From: Metabacillus sp. FJAT-52054
GTDB taxonomy: Bacteria; Bacillota; Bacilli; Bacillales; Bacillaceae
Length of the DNA: 64,000 nt
Direction of reading: 5' to 3'
Assembly (NCBI RefSeq): GCF_037201815.1
Contig: NZ_CP147407.1
Span: 3,604,723-3,668,722 of the forward strand
A model generated the notes under the pieces. That model was not told the origin of the DNA. It searched no databases and worked only from the letters and a program-made list of their open reading frames with translations. A program made the translations under genes and the position numbers. Shown here in pieces: positions 41,555 to 51,455 of the stretch (position 1 is the stretch's first letter; each line of letters begins with the position of its first letter).

Positions 41555-42466
41555 TTAGTCGATGAACATCTGGGTCCAATATTTCTCTTTATAACCGGTC
41601 CCAATCTGTGCGAATTCTTTTTTCAGGATATTGGCGCGGTGTCCTGGACTATTCATCCAGCCTTTCACCACATCATGAGCTCCTGTATATCCTTTGGCAA
41701 TGTTTTCACCGGCATATCCATAGTTGACTCCAAACTTCTGCATCATATCAAATGGAGATCCATAGGTCGGGGAAGTATGGTTAAAATAATTTTTACTGTA
41801 CATATCTTCGGATTTTTTTCTCGCTACACCTGATAGCTTCATATTCAAAGTATATATGGAAAGTTTATTCTTTACCCGTTCAAAATTGGTGAGCAGAAAA
41901 ACTTCGTATTCAAGCTGGCTGATCCCCCGGCTTTTCGCATCAACCTTTACATATGTTTTTTTCTTGAGGCTTGATTCTGCTGCACGGAGATAGTTCCCTG
42001 CTACAGCAGGAATTGCTTCGTACTTTCCAGCCGCTTTAATGGCAGCTGCCCGCTCTGAGAGCCTCGATAGCTTGGCTATATCCGTACTTCCGCTTGCACC
42101 CCTTGTCAAATTGAGCCCAATTTTATAAATCAGCCGGTATTCGGAAATCTCGTAAATTACGCGTTCCTTCGCAATTTTTGCCGGCCTTATGTATTGCTTC
42201 AGTAAATTCTCTCTTGTACGTTGACCGGACACTCTGCCGATTGCTTTTTCAGCTTCGGCTATTTGAGCTGAATAGCTATCATAGGCGTCATTCATCAGAT
42301 AAAGATCGCCGCTTTTTATGATTTCTTGAAAATAAGCCGTTTCGACCTTCAGCTTTTCACCCTCCTGCTTCGCAGAAGACAAAGAGTCAGCAGCCAGTCC
42401 CGTTTGGGGCATGGTGAAAAGGACAGCTGTAAAAAAAATAAATAAGAACGTTTTTGTGTATTTCAT
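41555..42466 (-). CDS. CAP/SCP domain protein with SbsC-like helical anchor
   Basis: 303 residues: signal peptide (ending GLAADS), an N-terminal helical domain (about 28-190) with YIRPAKIAKERVIYEISEYRLIYKI and LSERAAAIKAAGKY, then a bacterial CAP domain (LTNFERVKNKLSIY, NHTSPTYGSPFDMMQKFG, AGENIAKGY, GWMNSPGHRANIL). CAP proteins of this YkwD type are secreted with unclear activity. The helical part is shared with four other proteins here and is the probable wall anchor. An extended -10 (TGG-TATAAT, 42497-42502) precedes it. Confidence 0.88.
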   Translation of the reverse strand: MKYTKTFLFIFFTAVLFTMPQTGLAADSLSSAKQEGEKLKVETAYFQEIIKSGDLYLMNDAYDSYSAQIAEAEKAIGRVSGQRTRENLLKQYIRPAKIAKERVIYEISEYRLIYKIGLNLTRGASGSTDIAKLSRLSERAAAIKAAGKYEAIPAVAGNYLRAAESSLKKKTYVKVDAKSRGISQLEYEVFLLTNFERVKNKLSIYTLNMKLSGVARKKSEDMYSKNYFNHTSPTYGSPFDMMQKFGVNYGYAGENIAKGYTGAHDVVKGWMNSPGHRANILKKEFAQIGTGYKEKYWTQMFID

Positions 42467-42615
42467 GCCTTTCCCTCCAATTCTATCAGTCTATTCATTA
42501 TACCATCTCAAGAAATTGCCGGTCGTTTGCATTTTTTTACATTGTCATCAAAGCATTATTGCCTTTAGAATAATACGAGATCTTTTTGGCAAAATAACAA
42601 CTAGCAGGTGATGAT

Positions 42616-43659
42616 ATGACAAAAAGAAGAATTCTGTATTTTGATTGGCTGCGTGTTCTGGCAACAATAAGCGTCGTTGTTCTTCATGCAGCAGCTCCAT
42701 TGCTTTATGAGTATGATAAAATCCCTGATTATGAATGGTGGACCGGACATATATATGATTCCGTTACCCGCTGGTGTGTGCCGATCTTCTTCATGATGAG
42801 CGGAGCGCTCATGCTGAATCCTGCAAAGAAAGAGCCGGCGAACCTTTTTTTCAGGAAACGGGCTTCTAAAGTATTAATTCCTTTTGCCGCTTGGACTGTT
42901 TTTTATTTGCTCATTCAAATGAAAACGGGAGACATTGAAAGGACCCCAGCTGCTGCCGTAAAAGCCATTCTTTCCGATACGGTTTATTATCATCTGTGGT
43001 TTTTATATGTGATTATCGGATTGTATCTCATTACCCCAATCCTGAGAGTTTATATTTCCAACGCTTCAAGGAGGAATATCGAATTTTTCCTAGCCCTGTG
43101 GTTTGTTTGTACAGCTGGTTTCAGTCTGATCAGCAAATTTTTCGAAGTGAAAATGGGATTTGAAGCCTTCCCGGCAAGCGGATACATAGGCTATTTCGTA
43201 TTAGGCTACTATTTTTACCATTACAGCTTTAGCAAGGCGGCTAAGAACATCTATTATGTGATTGGAATTGCCGGTGTGTGCACAACACTCCTGGTCACTC
43301 TGTTTTTAACAAAAGAGAACAACGGAACATTTGACGGGTTCTTCTATCACTACTTAAATATATCGACAATCTTTATGTCTGGTGCTTTCTTTATGTTTTT
43401 CAAAGATCTGCAGGAGAAGACAAACCCATCCAGCGGCTCTTACAAGTGGCTCAGCCCCATCAATAAGGCCAGTATGGGGATTTACTTGATCCATCCCTTT
43501 GTCTTCCTGCTGCTGGAGAAATTCCTGGGGTTAAACGCCTTTACATTTAACCCTCTATACGGGATTCCGCTCATGGCATTTCTGGCGATTTCCATTAGTT
43601 TTGTGATCACGAGGATTTTGCAGCGTGTGCCGGTTGTGAGGAGTATTGTTCCAAGCTAA
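42616..43659 (+). CDS. Acyltransferase family 3 membrane protein
   Basis: 347 residues, about ten membrane segments. Family motifs are FDWLRVLATISVVVLHAAAP with the conserved His, RWCVPIFFMMSGALML, YHLWFLYVIIGLYLITPIL and MGIYLIHPFVFLLLEK. These enzymes acylate sugars of surface polysaccharides or peptidoglycan; it looks like the WecH/OatA membrane part without the extracellular SGNH domain. It is alone on the plus strand in this region, with a promoter-like TTGTCA...TAGAAT (42542-42571). Acetylation of the wall polymer is a reasonable guess. Confidence 0.88.
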   Translation: MTKRRILYFDWLRVLATISVVVLHAAAPLLYEYDKIPDYEWWTGHIYDSVTRWCVPIFFMMSGALMLNPAKKEPANLFFRKRASKVLIPFAAWTVFYLLIQMKTGDIERTPAAAVKAILSDTVYYHLWFLYVIIGLYLITPILRVYISNASRRNIEFFLALWFVCTAGFSLISKFFEVKMGFEAFPASGYIGYFVLGYYFYHYSFSKAAKNIYYVIGIAGVCTTLLVTLFLTKENNGTFDGFFYHYLNISTIFMSGAFFMFFKDLQEKTNPSSGSYKWLSPINKASMGIYLIHPFVFLLLEKFLGLNAFTFNPLYGIPLMAFLAISISFVITRILQRVPVVRSIVPS

Positions 43660-43663
43660 AACG

Positions 43664-43697
43664 ATAAGGGTAACCTCCATAGAGAGGTTACCCTTAT
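43664..43697. terminator. Bidirectional terminator
   Basis: ATAAGGGTAACCTC/GAGGTTACCCTTAT, a 14-base perfect stem between convergent genes. Confidence 0.88.
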
Positions 43698-43700
43698 TCA

Positions 43701-45089
43701 TTAATTGCCCCCAAATACAGGCGAATAGGAAGTTCCGGTTTTTTTCACATAATACCCGCCGCCAATATCATAGCGGTCGTTTTTAATTTCGTGTACCCTG
43801 TAGCCGGTATTTGCAGGAAGGGTTTTTAACACTGTGCCGTTTGAACGGTACATGGTAAGAGGCTTAGCACTCTCCACATATCCAAGGAAAAGCTTGTAGC
43901 CATCCTTTTTGTACTTTACCTCTCCATTTTCCATTACAATCGTTAGCAGCTTGTCTTCAGAGGCATAGCCCGCAACTTTGTTTCTGCTATCCACTGCAAC
44001 CGCCATCACGAGTTTTGTTTCTGCTGGGTCGTGTTTCACATACACTCCGCCGCCTACGTTATACGAGCCGTTATTTGTGCCGTATACCCTTAGGGCAGCA
44101 CCTTTCGCATACGTTTTAAACGGCTGCTCCTTGCCGCTGACTAATTTATAGGAGCTCACATTTTTCAAAAGCTTGATCCTTCCGTATCCTTCTTTTCTAT
44201 TCGGGTTGATCGATAGGGGATTTGCTGTTTCAATTCTGAGCGGTTTCAGGTTGGACGAAGCCATATAGCCTGTTTTGCCATTTACTTTTACATAATAGTA
44301 GCCAAACAAATTATTCCGGTTATCGTCTTCAAATAACTCATCACTTAAAATTTCTACCGTAGCATTCGGACCAATCTCAGCTAATTTAGGCATCTTCGTA
44401 TTCGGTTCCTTGCGCAAATTGTTGATTGGCTCTTTCGTAATGACCTTATCTCCCTTATTTAAGTCACCTGCAGATGCTGTATATCCGTAAGCCCATTGCA
44501 TAGGAGCATTACCAGGCTTCCAGTTTGGATCATAGTTCTTTACTGGGAATGGGGTTGTAACCGTATTACCAAATTGGCTCATGTTTTTATAAACTAATTC
44601 CTGATACGTAGATCCTGGATGTTGTGTCGGATCGTTTTTACCGGAATTCCCATTATAGTTCCGCACAGCAAAATACCAATGCTCAAGAATATAAGGAGAT
44701 TGATTTTCAATAACAGGATTCGTTTTAATAGTATATTTCTCTTTCAGAATGCTGACGCCTTGATCAATATTATACGCAGCATCTGTTTTCAGGCGTTCCC
44801 GATCAATTTCAGGATGATCCCCGGGACTGAGGGTTACTTGCATAATACCGATTCCGCCATCCGATGTAACCAGCGGTGCTCCGTTTTTACATTGATACAA
44901 GCCTCCGCTTTCCTTAGAGGCAATTCCTTTAACGATTTCAACAGGTACATCATATTTTTTAGCTGCATCAGCTAACATATTTTTCATCTCAATGACCGAA
45001 GGCTCGCTGCATGAACCAGTTTCAGCCTGTACTCCTGCCGGTGTCCATAATAAAGATGCGGCTAGTACAGCTCCTGTTAATAATTTCAC
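43701..45089 (-). CDS. Secreted lytic transglycosylase with SH3 and C-terminal repeats
   Basis: 462 residues: signal peptide ending GVQAET, a lytic transglycosylase domain at about 35-170 (GIASKESGGLYQC with catalytic Glu, GGIGIMQV, YNIDQGVSILKEKY), an SH3 domain at about 215-285 (NLRKEPNTKMPKLAEIGP), and repeats of about 75 residues with RVYGTNNGSYNVGGGVYV and RVHEIKNDRYDIGGGYYV at the end. The same repeat type ends the beta-propeller protein at 48.4 kb. The enzyme would cut glycan strands of peptidoglycan. Confidence 0.87.
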   Translation of the reverse strand: MKLLTGAVLAASLLWTPAGVQAETGSCSEPSVIEMKNMLADAAKKYDVPVEIVKGIASKESGGLYQCKNGAPLVTSDGGIGIMQVTLSPGDHPEIDRERLKTDAAYNIDQGVSILKEKYTIKTNPVIENQSPYILEHWYFAVRNYNGNSGKNDPTQHPGSTYQELVYKNMSQFGNTVTTPFPVKNYDPNWKPGNAPMQWAYGYTASAGDLNKGDKVITKEPINNLRKEPNTKMPKLAEIGPNATVEILSDELFEDDNRNNLFGYYYVKVNGKTGYMASSNLKPLRIETANPLSINPNRKEGYGRIKLLKNVSSYKLVSGKEQPFKTYAKGAALRVYGTNNGSYNVGGGVYVKHDPAETKLVMAVAVDSRNKVAGYASEDKLLTIVMENGEVKYKKDGYKLFLGYVESAKPLTMYRSNGTVLKTLPANTGYRVHEIKNDRYDIGGGYYVKKTGTSYSPVFGGN

Positions 45090-45157
45090 TATTTTTACCC
45101 CCTAAAGTTTCTTCTATCATTCTATCATGTAATAATTACCAATAATAGCAAAAAAAT

Positions 45158-45189
45158 AAAAGCAGATGCTCATTGCAGCATCTGCTTTT
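45158..45189 (-). terminator. NlpC/P60 gene terminator
   Basis: AAAAGCAGATGC/GCATCTGCTTTT, a 12-base stem with T-rich minus-strand flank. Confidence 0.88.
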
Positions 45190-45197
45190 CAGTAGAA

Positions 45198-46316
45198 TTA
45201 TAGGTTTAATTTCGCTTTAAGCGCCAGCTTGCGCTCTTTTAAATCGGCATTGATTTTAGAAAGACTGTGGTATCCGCCTGCATGCAGAGCGTTCCCGTCT
45301 GCTTTAATTTTAGAAGCACGCGTTTCCAGTCTTGATAGAGTTTCAAAATGTTCAATCGCCGTTTTTACAGATCCCTTAGCAATGAGGCTGTCAATATCAT
45401 TCATGAGACGATACATGGATACCTCATATTTTGTTGTTTCACGGGCAATTTTCGCTTGGGTAACAAAGCGGTCATTGAACACTTTGCGGTTAGATGCACC
45501 GTACATTTTTCCAATTACACTTTCCGTTTTGCCAATTTTGTAGGAAAGCTCATCGTATAGCTTGTTCGTTTCAGCATCCAAACGCTGTCCGCTAATTAGT
45601 TTGGACGTGAGTTCATTTGTTTCTTTTTCAAGATCCATGCCCGTTTTTACAGCATCAATCACTCTTGCAGAACGATTCATGTATTCTGTAAAACTAGCAT
45701 CCTTGCTTTTTGCCTTCAACCTATTGTATTCCCCGATTAAAGAAGAATCCAAACCGTTAATTTTATCGGCAGTCGAGTATTTGGACTGTAAATTGCTAGC
45801 TAGCTCTTTTGCAGATTGTGTATAGTTCTCAGTCGCAGCAGCTAGTACAGTTCCTAGCGTAGAATGTCTTTTTGCGCTAACGTATGCATTGCGCCAGTAG
45901 CTCTCTCCAAGTGAACTTGTCGTTACACCTTTTGAAGAGGATGCGTGAATGAATTGGTTGCCTCCAATATAAATCCCTACGTGGGAAACGGAAGGCTTGC
46001 TCATCGTTCTGAAAAATACGAGATCTCCAGGCTGTTTACTGGATACACTCTCCATACTGCTTGAATTGTACATTCCATCAGCCGTACGGGGTACGGATAA
46101 TCCTGCTTTATTAAATACATAGCCTACAAACCCTGAGCAGTCAAAGCCGGATGGAGTGGTTCCTCCCCATTTGTACGGTACTCCTATGTATTGCTTGCTT
46201 ATATTTATGATATTAGTTTCGAATGAAGTAGATGCAGCTTTCGCATCGTTGGCTGGCAGATACGAACTGAATAATAGAGATGTTGCTAATCCAAGAGCAA
46301 TAATCGGTTTCTTCAT
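45198..46316 (-). CDS. NlpC/P60 peptidoglycan hydrolase with SbsC-like helical anchor
   Basis: 372 residues from ATG 46316 (AAAGGAGGAAG upstream; seven codons of open frame before it are ignored). Signal peptide ends NDAKAA. NlpC/P60 domain at about 33-150: GVPYKWGGTTPSGFDCSGFVGYVF with catalytic Cys, then VSHVGIYIGGNQFIHASS with catalytic His. The C-terminal half carries the helical domain (SARVIDAVKTGMDLEKE, SVIGKMYGASNRKVF, AKIARETTKYEVSMYRL, LSRLETRASKIKADGNAL). It cuts stem peptides. Confidence 0.9.
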   Translation of the reverse strand: MKKPIIALGLATSLLFSSYLPANDAKAASTSFETNIINISKQYIGVPYKWGGTTPSGFDCSGFVGYVFNKAGLSVPRTADGMYNSSSMESVSSKQPGDLVFFRTMSKPSVSHVGIYIGGNQFIHASSSKGVTTSSLGESYWRNAYVSAKRHSTLGTVLAAATENYTQSAKELASNLQSKYSTADKINGLDSSLIGEYNRLKAKSKDASFTEYMNRSARVIDAVKTGMDLEKETNELTSKLISGQRLDAETNKLYDELSYKIGKTESVIGKMYGASNRKVFNDRFVTQAKIARETTKYEVSMYRLMNDIDSLIAKGSVKTAIEHFETLSRLETRASKIKADGNALHAGGYHSLSKINADLKERKLALKAKLNL

Positions 46317-46520
46317 GTTCTTCCTCCTTTGGCACAAGATTAGTATACATGACGGATGAAGGAAGTAGTATAACAGTTCTATTACATAATTCCGTAATGT
46401 TACAATAACATTACAATAAAGTGATTTTACGATTAATTATGTCACGTTTCAGCAAATTTTTTTGTCAAAACCCGGTTAAATAGGTGCTTTTAGAACCTAG
46501 TACTAAACGAGTCTCATACA

Positions 46521-46550
46521 AAAAGAGAAGGTCAAAAGACCCCCTCTTTT
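46521..46550 (-). terminator. M14 carboxypeptidase terminator
   Basis: AAAAGAG-GGTC/GACC-CTCTTTT stem with a two-base internal mismatch and T-run. Confidence 0.75.
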
Positions 46551-46556
46551 CATTAT

Positions 46557-48299
46557 CTATCTAAGCTCATTTTCAATTTGTTTCAGTGTTGTTTCAAATC
46601 CCGGCAAATCCGGATATTTTCCTGGATACAATTGGTTTCCAGCTTTTTTTACAGCTGCTGATCTTTCAGTCAATCGGTCATAAAGATTAAACTTCTCTTG
46701 CAAAATGACCGGATCGGTTCCTTTTGCTTTCAATTCTTTAATTTCTGCTAGAAGACGGTAGCGTGATATTTCATAGATCACCGTTTCCTTGGCGATTTTT
46801 GCAGGAACAAGATATTTTTGTCCAAACAAGCTTCTTTCACTGCCGCCATATACTTTACCAATGGAAGCTTCTTCTTTTTTCAGCTGCCTGGAAAGCTCAT
46901 CATAAGCGGCTCCAGTTTCATCATTCAGTGTTCCGTTTGCAGCAAATGACTGCAGCTCACTGCGCTCTTTATTTAGAAGATCCCCTGCTTTTACAGCATC
47001 AATAAAGTAGGCAGCCTGCAGCCGAATCTGTTTAGCATTCCTTACATTTTTCATGGCATTTTCTTTATAATAGGCAGGCAAATTAGAGGCGATGCCCTCT
47101 GCTCTTTTCACTTCATAATCGGACTGATCATACAGTTTTTTCATAGAAGCCGATATGTATAAGTTTGCTTGTGACTTTATGTTCGCTGTGTAATGCGGCT
47201 TTAATTTAAAACTTGACTGCAGATAGCTGTTTACTTGCGAAACCTGCTGATCATACGTTGAACCAACCCGCTGCTGGTACAGCTTATAGCCCTCTTTCGC
47301 AGCGTAGAGCCCTACATCTTTGTTTTCCTCCCATACCTTGCTGAAATTTTTCAGCGGAACACTCGTATCTCCTACAAATGGAGAGATTTCAAGCGTGAAA
47401 GCAGGGCGCTTGTATGTCTGCAGGAACCAGTCTGTAAATCCTCCTCCAGACGGGTTAGGTCCAGGATATACGAGCCGGTATCCAGTCATTCTTCCAAGCT
47501 GCTTCGCGTAGTTCAAATCGCGCGTATAGCGGGCACCGGTCTGGTAAAAATTCCAGAACAGGATTTCTCCGCTTGAATGATAGCTTAGCGACATTTCAGG
47601 GTCAATGTCCTTCATAAACCCCAGGACCACTTTGGTTTCAGCAGTCGATGCCGGGCTGTAGCCTTTAAAGTTTTCTGAAGCGGGCTTGCCCGGGCTGCAG
47701 CAGATCGACGACCATTTTGCATCATATTGACGGTTCAGGTCGACCCCTTTTGCGTTTGCTTTCCAGTGTTTAAAATCCGCGCTTCCTCCATTCATCTTTA
47801 ACGCAGATGACTGACTGGAGGCCGGAAGTGATTTCACGCCATATTGCTGAAGTGAAACTCCGTCAGGATTCACCATGGGCATAAACCAAATCGTAGTTTG
47901 GTCTAAAATTGACTTAGCTGATAGGCCATTGATTGTTGAGTTACTGTAATAGGCTTTTGCATATTGATCAATCATCTTCATATTGAGACTGGTAGTCATC
48001 CACTCTCTCGCATGGTGTGAACCGTTTACAAAAACCTGCGCAGGGCCTTTCCCGATCGAGACAGCGTAAAGATCACGTCCATATTCCGATTTTCCAACTG
48101 ATTTGTAGCTCACTAAGTGAGGATATGTAGCAGCAAGCGCTTGTAAATCCTTTTTCATTACATCATACGTATAGACCTGATTAGCATTGACAGAGAACGG
48201 GGCAGCAGAGGCTTTCTCTTCTGTGCCAGTGAAGCTTTTTGTGCCAGTGAAGCTTATGCAAAAAACAAAGGCGGCAATTATCCAAATTAATTTTCTCAC
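46557..48299 (-). CDS. M14 zinc carboxypeptidase with SbsC-like helical anchor
   Basis: 580 residues: signal peptide (with a duplicated SFTGT), M14 domain at about 40-340 with the zinc HxxE in NGSHHAREWMTTS, substrate NP in PMVNPDGV, DLNRQYDAKW, the third zinc His in LSYHSSGE, and the catalytic Glu in FTLEISPF. The C-terminal part (about 370-580) is the shared helical domain (AAYFIDAVKAGDLLNKE, GKVYGGSERSLF, VPAKIAKETVIYEISRYRL, GNQLYPGKYPDL). It probably trims peptides at the cell surface. Confidence 0.9.
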   Translation of the reverse strand: MRKLIWIIAAFVFCISFTGTKSFTGTEEKASAAPFSVNANQVYTYDVMKKDLQALAATYPHLVSYKSVGKSEYGRDLYAVSIGKGPAQVFVNGSHHAREWMTTSLNMKMIDQYAKAYYSNSTINGLSAKSILDQTTIWFMPMVNPDGVSLQQYGVKSLPASSQSSALKMNGGSADFKHWKANAKGVDLNRQYDAKWSSICCSPGKPASENFKGYSPASTAETKVVLGFMKDIDPEMSLSYHSSGEILFWNFYQTGARYTRDLNYAKQLGRMTGYRLVYPGPNPSGGGFTDWFLQTYKRPAFTLEISPFVGDTSVPLKNFSKVWEENKDVGLYAAKEGYKLYQQRVGSTYDQQVSQVNSYLQSSFKLKPHYTANIKSQANLYISASMKKLYDQSDYEVKRAEGIASNLPAYYKENAMKNVRNAKQIRLQAAYFIDAVKAGDLLNKERSELQSFAANGTLNDETGAAYDELSRQLKKEEASIGKVYGGSERSLFGQKYLVPAKIAKETVIYEISRYRLLAEIKELKAKGTDPVILQEKFNLYDRLTERSAAVKKAGNQLYPGKYPDLPGFETTLKQIENELR

Positions 48300-48403
48300 T
48301 CTCTCGTTCCTTTCCGCTTTTTCTATCTCTCTAACAATCTACCATGAAACGGAGTCATTTCCAGACTTGACTTCAAAGGGCCGACCGTGTATTTAGCGGA
48401 GGA

Positions 48404-48436
48404 AAAAAAGAACCCGGGAACAGGGCTCCCGGGTTT
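48404..48436 (-). terminator. Propeller protein terminator
   Basis: AACCCGGGA...TCCCGGGTT stem, then CTTTTTTTCC on the minus strand. Confidence 0.88.
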
Positions 48437-48439
48437 TCA

Positions 48440-51007
48440 TTAGTTTTTATTATAAATCATAGATTGCTTATTGTATTCTAGATAAAAACCATTTCCTATA
48501 TCTAATTTATTACCATCGACATTCAGAATTTCATATTCCTCTCCCGCCTGCAGCTTCATGACAGGAAGAGCTTCCCCATATTGGAACATCATCGAGTCTG
48601 ATGTAAGTTCGACAGTTCCTACATAGTAGGACACATCACTTGTTTTTTGAACTTTGTAGCCATTTCCTACATCGTAATATAGACCGTCATAGCTATAAAC
48701 CCGAATTTCCTCACCAGGCTTAATCATCCTGAACAATTCTCCGTCCGGTTTCATAATCGGTGCTTCTGTAAGAGTTAATACTCTTCCCACATAGGTGGAA
48801 ATTTTATGCGGCTCGTTGTAGAAGTAATGGTCATTTCCTACGTGATAGTAGTTTTTATAGGTTCCATACACACGGTAGAAAGCTTTACCAGGCAGCTGTT
48901 TAACCGGCACCATGGTATTTCCTTCTTTTTTGTACAGCAGCAGCGGCTGTTTAGAAAACACTCGTGCAACCGGGAATGGTGAATCGGATGTTAAGACATT
49001 TGGTATCTTAATTTCACCCGGTTTTAACACATGCTCTTCTGTTAAATCATTTGGATTCAGCCTCCAGAGATTGGAGCGGAGATTATAATACAGATTCCCT
49101 TTATTATCTTTTGCCAAGTCGAACACATCACGTGTATCGTAGCTTGTAATTTCCAGTGTATTTGTATCAACCTTAAACAGCATTCCCTGGAAGGTTCCGT
49201 ACAGATCTCCGGAAGGATCCTGCATCAAGCTCTCTGTCTTGTACATTCCCTGGATTTGGTTAGGTGTGATGGGATAAAGATTCGGCATCCCTTTGACTGG
49301 ATCATAAACGAGAAGCTTGTTATCCACAATGCCCCACAGTCTTCCGTCTGCAGTCATGGTCAAAGCAGAAATCTTAATCGCATACCCGCCGGGAAGTTCG
49401 ATTTCTTTTTTAGCATAATTCGAGCTGTTTGTATCAATCGCAAACAATTTGGCTGTCTCTTTTGAGAGATTTCCGCTGCCGTCATAAGCACTCGTTCCAA
49501 GGTACAAGGTTTGGGATTGATTGTTATAAACCATGGCCGATGCACTTTGCTCGTATGGAAGGGATTCCTGATGAACAATTTGCTGCTGATTTAAGTCATA
49601 CGATAGGAACATACCGGACTTCTGCCCGCGTTTTGGAACCGTTCCCGTATAGAGTCTGTTTCTTTCCTGGTCAGTGGCCATAGCCTTCGGACGATCCTGT
49701 CCATCTGCTCCAAGGTCCATAATTTTTCTTGGATTGCTTCCTGCAGCCCATTCCTTAGTTGTATCGTATTCATACACAAGTGCATCCGGATAGACACCAA
49801 AAAACATCTTCTCATTCATGGATGTCATGTCCTCAACCTGTCCAAGACCCTCATACATCTTAGTTGTATCGGTTTCTGGATTATACACTCCAAGTTTTCC
49901 GGAGATGAATCCTGAACTGTAAATGTTTCCGTTGACCCCGTTTCCTACACTGTAGATTTCTACAGCCTGCGCAGGGAGCTTTAAGGAAGAAAGTTTAAAG
50001 CGATCTTGTGCAAGGTTATATTCATAAAAGCGGCCGCTGTTTCCAGCCAGGCCTACAAGCTGGGTCTGTCCATTTACATTAAGAATATCCAATGATACGG
50101 CGCCTGCACGGGATAAGTTCGAGTCTAACTCCCGGCTGCTTCCGTCTGTTGGATTAAATTCAAATAATTTTCCCTGGGCACTGTAAAATACGTTCTGGCC
50201 ATTCCAGTTTTCTGATACTCCTCTGGAGTCTGCCGGCAGAACATGCTCCAGCTGATTGCTTTCCTGATTCAGGACGAGCAGTGTACTTTTGTTTTCCATT
50301 TTCGCATATACTTTTCCGCCCGCCAGGTCCAGATCATAAACAGAGGCGGCAGATTTATATTCTTCAGGCAGAATATCTGTTTTTTCATTTGTATTCAGGT
50401 TCCACTTAATAAGAGCTGCCGGAGAACCGAGGCCCACATATAATGTGTTATTGTCTTCATCATATTCAACACTTCTTGCGTACTTGCGTCCATTCATGAC
50501 AACACCAAGGCTGTCAAACCCTTTGTCATCACTATATGTAAAGACCGTTCCGCCATATGAAGTTACACCAAATACCCGATTTTGCTTCGTATCATACGTT
50601 AAATCCCAAATGGTTGTATTGGATGCTGAGGGTTCTTTACCCAAGTCTGAAAGCTCTTTTGTATCAGGATTATAACGGTAAAGATTTTTGTTAGGAGTAG
50701 ATCCCAGCCAAACCTGACGATCCGGACCAACCTCAATTGACCAGGCTGCAGTAGCATCAGTCAGAGTCTCCATATCAATCACTTGCTTCGTCTGTAAATC
50801 CATAACAACAAGCTTAGCAGGCTCACCCTGCAGCAGTGCATAATAAAGCGGACGTCCATACTGATCCTGTCCGGCTTCACCTCGTATTACATTTACATAT
50901 TGAACTTGCGGACCAATATTTTTATACGGTCCTTCCGTGGCAGATGCGGGGAATGCGAGCAATGAAATGAGGAGCAGGGCAGATAATGACATACGAAGTA
51001 ACTTCAC
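48440..51007 (-). CDS. Large secreted beta-propeller protein with C-terminal surface repeats
   Basis: 855 residues from GTG 51007, eight bases after GGAGG; the open frame from 51022 runs through the ribosome site. Signal peptide ends PASATEG. Residues to about 650 form many propeller-like blades (GRPLYYALLQGEPAKLVVMD, LYVGLGSPAALIKWNLNTNE). After about 690 come three repeats such as RVYGTYKNYYHVGNDHYF, RVYSYDGLYYDVGNGYKV and EILNVDGNKLDIGNGFYL, like those of the lytic transglycosylase at 43.7 kb. No catalytic motif is seen. It is a probable cell-surface protein of unknown function. Confidence 0.78.
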   Translation of the reverse strand: MKLLRMSLSALLLISLLAFPASATEGPYKNIGPQVQYVNVIRGEAGQDQYGRPLYYALLQGEPAKLVVMDLQTKQVIDMETLTDATAAWSIEVGPDRQVWLGSTPNKNLYRYNPDTKELSDLGKEPSASNTTIWDLTYDTKQNRVFGVTSYGGTVFTYSDDKGFDSLGVVMNGRKYARSVEYDEDNNTLYVGLGSPAALIKWNLNTNEKTDILPEEYKSAASVYDLDLAGGKVYAKMENKSTLLVLNQESNQLEHVLPADSRGVSENWNGQNVFYSAQGKLFEFNPTDGSSRELDSNLSRAGAVSLDILNVNGQTQLVGLAGNSGRFYEYNLAQDRFKLSSLKLPAQAVEIYSVGNGVNGNIYSSGFISGKLGVYNPETDTTKMYEGLGQVEDMTSMNEKMFFGVYPDALVYEYDTTKEWAAGSNPRKIMDLGADGQDRPKAMATDQERNRLYTGTVPKRGQKSGMFLSYDLNQQQIVHQESLPYEQSASAMVYNNQSQTLYLGTSAYDGSGNLSKETAKLFAIDTNSSNYAKKEIELPGGYAIKISALTMTADGRLWGIVDNKLLVYDPVKGMPNLYPITPNQIQGMYKTESLMQDPSGDLYGTFQGMLFKVDTNTLEITSYDTRDVFDLAKDNKGNLYYNLRSNLWRLNPNDLTEEHVLKPGEIKIPNVLTSDSPFPVARVFSKQPLLLYKKEGNTMVPVKQLPGKAFYRVYGTYKNYYHVGNDHYFYNEPHKISTYVGRVLTLTEAPIMKPDGELFRMIKPGEEIRVYSYDGLYYDVGNGYKVQKTSDVSYYVGTVELTSDSMMFQYGEALPVMKLQAGEEYEILNVDGNKLDIGNGFYLEYNKQSMIYNKN

Positions 51008-51222
51008 AATAATATCCTCCAAAACCTTTCTTTAATCCAATTTCCCTCCCAGAAAATCCGATTATTTCTCTAATATGTATATTCTACCAAACGTTAGGAT
51101 TTATGTCTTAGGAATTTGGAAAATCACTTTAAAATTATTGGGAGGAAATGTATACTTTTAAAAATATCAAATTCAGGTAAATTTTTCACTTCGGGGAGTT
51201 TAAGGTTTTGTAAAGATGCCAC

Positions 51223-51266
51223 ATAAAAAAACCCCTCACACTGATGTCAAGAACAGCATGAGGGGC
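51223..51266 (-). terminator. Terminator downstream of the SwrA-like gene
   Basis: CCCCTCA/TGAGGGG stem with a 20-base loop, followed by TTTTTTT on the minus strand. The other 51023-51222 and 51267-51455 sequence is AT-rich; I see no ORF with a ribosome site. Confidence 0.7.
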
Positions 51267-51455
51267 TCCCGCTTTATGAAAATTTGAAAGGGGAAACAAG
51301 TTAGGTGAAAGAATCTAAATGCTAAGACGTATGTTGTTTAAGATTTCTGTCTATCTGCGTCTATGTATGTGGCATACAAAAAATCACTCGATACTTTCGT
51401 CCTAATTGTATCATAATTTTTTCCTCAATTGTTAATAATTTTTTGCAGTTTTGGA

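Noticed and set aside
51223-51266. Treating this hairpin as the expression platform of the c-di-GMP riboswitch
   Set aside because: It lies after the SwrA-like gene, too far from the aptamer. It is the transcript terminator.
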